Assembly (NCBI GenBank): GCA_030612225.1
Contig: JAUWOH010000138.1
Coordinates: forward strand, 1-7,380
Length of the DNA: 7,380 nt
Source of the DNA: Desulfobacteraceae bacterium
Lineage (GTDB): Bacteria; Desulfobacterota; Desulfobacteria; Desulfobacterales; JAUWMJ01
Direction: 5' to 3'
Shown here: piece by piece, positions 5,938 to 7,380 of the stretch
How the letters are laid out: every line of letters starts with the position of its first letter
Numbering within the stretch: position 1 is the stretch's first letter
The notes under the pieces: model-generated
The model's input: the letters and a program-made list of their open reading frames with translations, nothing else
What the model was told of the DNA's origin: nothing
Databases searched by the model: none
Program-made: the position numbers and the translations under genes

Positions 5938-5941
5938 GGAG
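5938..5941 (+). promoter_or_regulatory. Ribosome binding site of nqrF, fixing a TTG start
   Basis: GGAG at 5938-5941 lies 6 nt before the TTG at 5948. No in-frame ATG or GTG precedes the conserved N-terminal membrane segment, and translation from this TTG gives the expected NqrF start. A second Shine-Dalgarno-like TGGAGAAG (5901-5908) lies further up, with no usable start after it. Confidence 0.65.
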
Positions 5942-5947
5942 CCTGAT

Positions 5948-7171
5948 TTGATTTACGTTATCAGCACAGTCGTATTTTCATCGGTTATCATTTTTCTTGT
6001 GGGTCTGCTTTTGCTGGTTGAGGCAAAAATAGTAAAAAAAGGTGACTGCATAATCGTTATCAATGATGACAAGTCAAAAAGCATACACACAGCAACTCGC
6101 TCAACGCTTTTATCTGCGCTGATGGAAAATGATATTTTTATTCCTTCCGCCTGTGGAGGCGGTGGGTCATGCGGTATGTGTAAATGCAGGGTAGACCATG
6201 GAGGAGGAGGTGTTCTGCCAACGGAACTTGCCCACCTCAACAGAAAGGAAAAAAATAATCACATACGCCTGGCATGCCAATTAAAGGTAAAGGAAGACCT
6301 GCATATACATATACCGGAAGAAATTTTTAATGTTAAAAAATATCAGGCAACTGTTATATCAAACGATAATGTAGCAACGTTCATTAAGGATCTGGTTATA
6401 AAAATCGATCACGGAGAAGCCCTCGATTTTAATGCCGGAGCTTATATTCAGATAGATATACCAAAATATGAATTGTCTTTTACCGAATTCAGGGACAGGG
6501 TTGCAGCAAGGTTCCGTCCGGTTTGGGACCGGTTCAATCTCTGGGGGTTGCGGATGAAAACCGAAGAGCCTGTTTTCAGGGCTTATTCTTTGGCAAATCC
6601 CCCTTCTGAAAAAAATATCTTGAAATTTACCATCCGCATCGCAACACCACCACCCGGTGTTAAAATAGCGCCGCCTGGTGCTGGATCATCTTATATTTTT
6701 AATTTGAAGAAAGGAGACGGGATAACCTTAAGCGGCCCTTATGGGGATTTCTTTGTAAAAGATACCGACAAAGAAATGTGTTTTATCGGTGGCGGTGCAG
6801 GAATGGCTCCGTTAAGAAGTCAGATTTTTCATCAGCTAAACACACTTAATACAAGCAGAATAATATCATTCTGGTATGGTGCCAGATCAAAAATGGAGCT
6901 CTTTTTTAATGATGAATTCAGGGCGCTTGAGGATAAATTTAAACATTTTGCTTATAATGTGGCACTTTCGGAACCACAACCTGAAGACAACTGGGATAAA
7001 ATGACAGGATTTATCCACCAATGCCTTTACGATAATTATCTTAAAACACACCCTGATCCAACGGAGATAGAATACTACCTGTGCGGTCCACCTATGATGT
7101 TGGATGCTGTAATGGAAATGCTCGACAGCCTTGGGGTTGAGCCTGAAATGATCGCCTTTGATAAATTCTGA
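5948..7171 (+). CDS. nqrF: Na+-translocating NADH:quinone reductase subunit F (NADH/FAD/2Fe-2S)
   Basis: NqrF is the electron-input subunit: it oxidises NADH through FAD and passes electrons to a 2Fe-2S cluster. The 407-aa protein has one N-terminal membrane anchor (about 2-25). A plant-type ferredoxin domain follows with cluster ligands Cys69, Cys75, Cys78 (in CGGGGSCGMC) and Cys110 (RLACQ). The FAD-binding motif RAYS is at 211-214, IATPPPG at 231-237 and GPYGDFF at 263-269. NAD-binding motifs are GGGAGMAPLRS (281-291) and YYLCGPPMM (376-384). Length and domain order equal those of Vibrio NqrF. The start codon is TTG, the only non-ATG start I assign in the operon, so lower translation is possible. 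No apbE follows; the next gene converges. Confidence 0.96.
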   Translation: MIYVISTVVFSSVIIFLVGLLLLVEAKIVKKGDCIIVINDDKSKSIHTATRSTLLSALMENDIFIPSACGGGGSCGMCKCRVDHGGGGVLPTELAHLNRKEKNNHIRLACQLKVKEDLHIHIPEEIFNVKKYQATVISNDNVATFIKDLVIKIDHGEALDFNAGAYIQIDIPKYELSFTEFRDRVAARFRPVWDRFNLWGLRMKTEEPVFRAYSLANPPSEKNILKFTIRIATPPPGVKIAPPGAGSSYIFNLKKGDGITLSGPYGDFFVKDTDKEMCFIGGGAGMAPLRSQIFHQLNTLNTSRIISFWYGARSKMELFFNDEFRALEDKFKHFAYNVALSEPQPEDNWDKMTGFIHQCLYDNYLKTHPDPTEIEYYLCGPPMMLDAVMEMLDSLGVEPEMIAFDKF

Positions 7172-7232
7172 TGGGACTTTCTACGACGCCATCCGGTTCT
7201 TTTTAAAATACTTTTTTACGAAACCGTCAGGG

Positions 7233-7380
7233 TTAAAACCCCATCTTTTCAGCAGGACGCCTTTCCGGAACATAACTGTGAGGAATTTTTTTATCATTCC
7301 ATTCCGTTGTGACATAAAGATTGCAGTAGCAGCTTCCGTATTCCTCTACATCAGGTTTCCGATAGACACATGGGCAGATA
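7233..7380 (-). CDS. Ferredoxin:thioredoxin reductase catalytic-type protein, C-terminal fragment
   Basis: On the minus strand, a frame open from the window edge encodes 48 residues before a TAA at 7235-7233. It contains CPCVYRKPDVEEYGSCYC, then a NLYVT strand and a PERRPAEK tail. A CPC followed about a dozen residues later by CxC (here CYC) and a 'LYV' strand is the hallmark of the ferredoxin:thioredoxin reductase catalytic chain, where these cysteines form the active-site disulfide and ligate a 4Fe-4S cluster. The N-terminal part, with the first CPC, lies outside the window. The enzyme would pass electrons from ferredoxin to thioredoxin. It converges on nqrF with a 61-nt gap in which I see no convincing terminator. 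Confidence 0.65.
   Translation of the reverse strand, partial: ICPCVYRKPDVEEYGSCYCNLYVTTEWNDKKIPHSYVPERRPAEKMGF

Noticed and set aside
7194..7226. Convergent terminator from CGGTT/AACCG with T tracts
   Set aside because: Only a 5-bp stem with a loop of more than 20 nt; too weak to call.

Overview
The window holds a complete nqrABCDEF operon on the + strand. It encodes the sodium-pumping NADH:quinone oxidoreductase (Na+-NQR). At each edge there is a gene fragment on the minus strand: the N-terminus of a probable 6-phosphogluconolactonase (1-99) and the C-terminus of a probable ferredoxin:thioredoxin reductase catalytic protein (7233-7380). Moderate GC, the Nqr sequences, the FTR-like neighbour and the many small palindromic repeats would suit an anaerobic Desulfobacterota, for example a sulfate reducer of the Desulfobacterales type. 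That placement is inference from protein resemblance; no taxonomic marker is present.

Layout: pgl-like start (1-99, minus); repeat element copy 1 (142-298); AT-rich leader (299-413); nqrA (414-1757); repeat copy 2, split by a second insertion (1754-2127); nqrB (2133-3317); nqrC (3310-4053, overlapping nqrB by 8 nt); repeat copy 3 (4053-4148); nqrD (4154-4771); a heptamer-built hairpin (4850-4922); nqrE (4994-5602); a 345-nt gap with two hairpins and related inverted repeats (5603-5947); nqrF (5948-7171, TTG start); convergent FTR-like end (7233-7380).

Together NqrF (FAD, 2Fe-2S, NADH site), the NqrD/NqrE iron centre, NqrC and NqrB (covalent FMN) and NqrA move electrons from NADH to quinone and pump Na+. 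All cofactor motifs needed for this are visible. The unusual protein feature is NqrA: its C-terminus carries two intact CxxCxxCxxxCP motifs, as in the homologous RnfC, whereas the studied Vibrio-type NqrA has lost them.

The unusual DNA feature is that four of the five junctions of this operon are filled with repeats and only nqrB-nqrC is tight. Three copies of one asymmetric element, each with three instances of a 12-mer like GTAAGCGTTCAC, lie upstream of the pgl-like gene, nqrB and nqrD, always with the same end facing the start codon. Two copies fit almost exactly between the stop of one nqr gene and the start of the next. I do not recognise this element as a named family.
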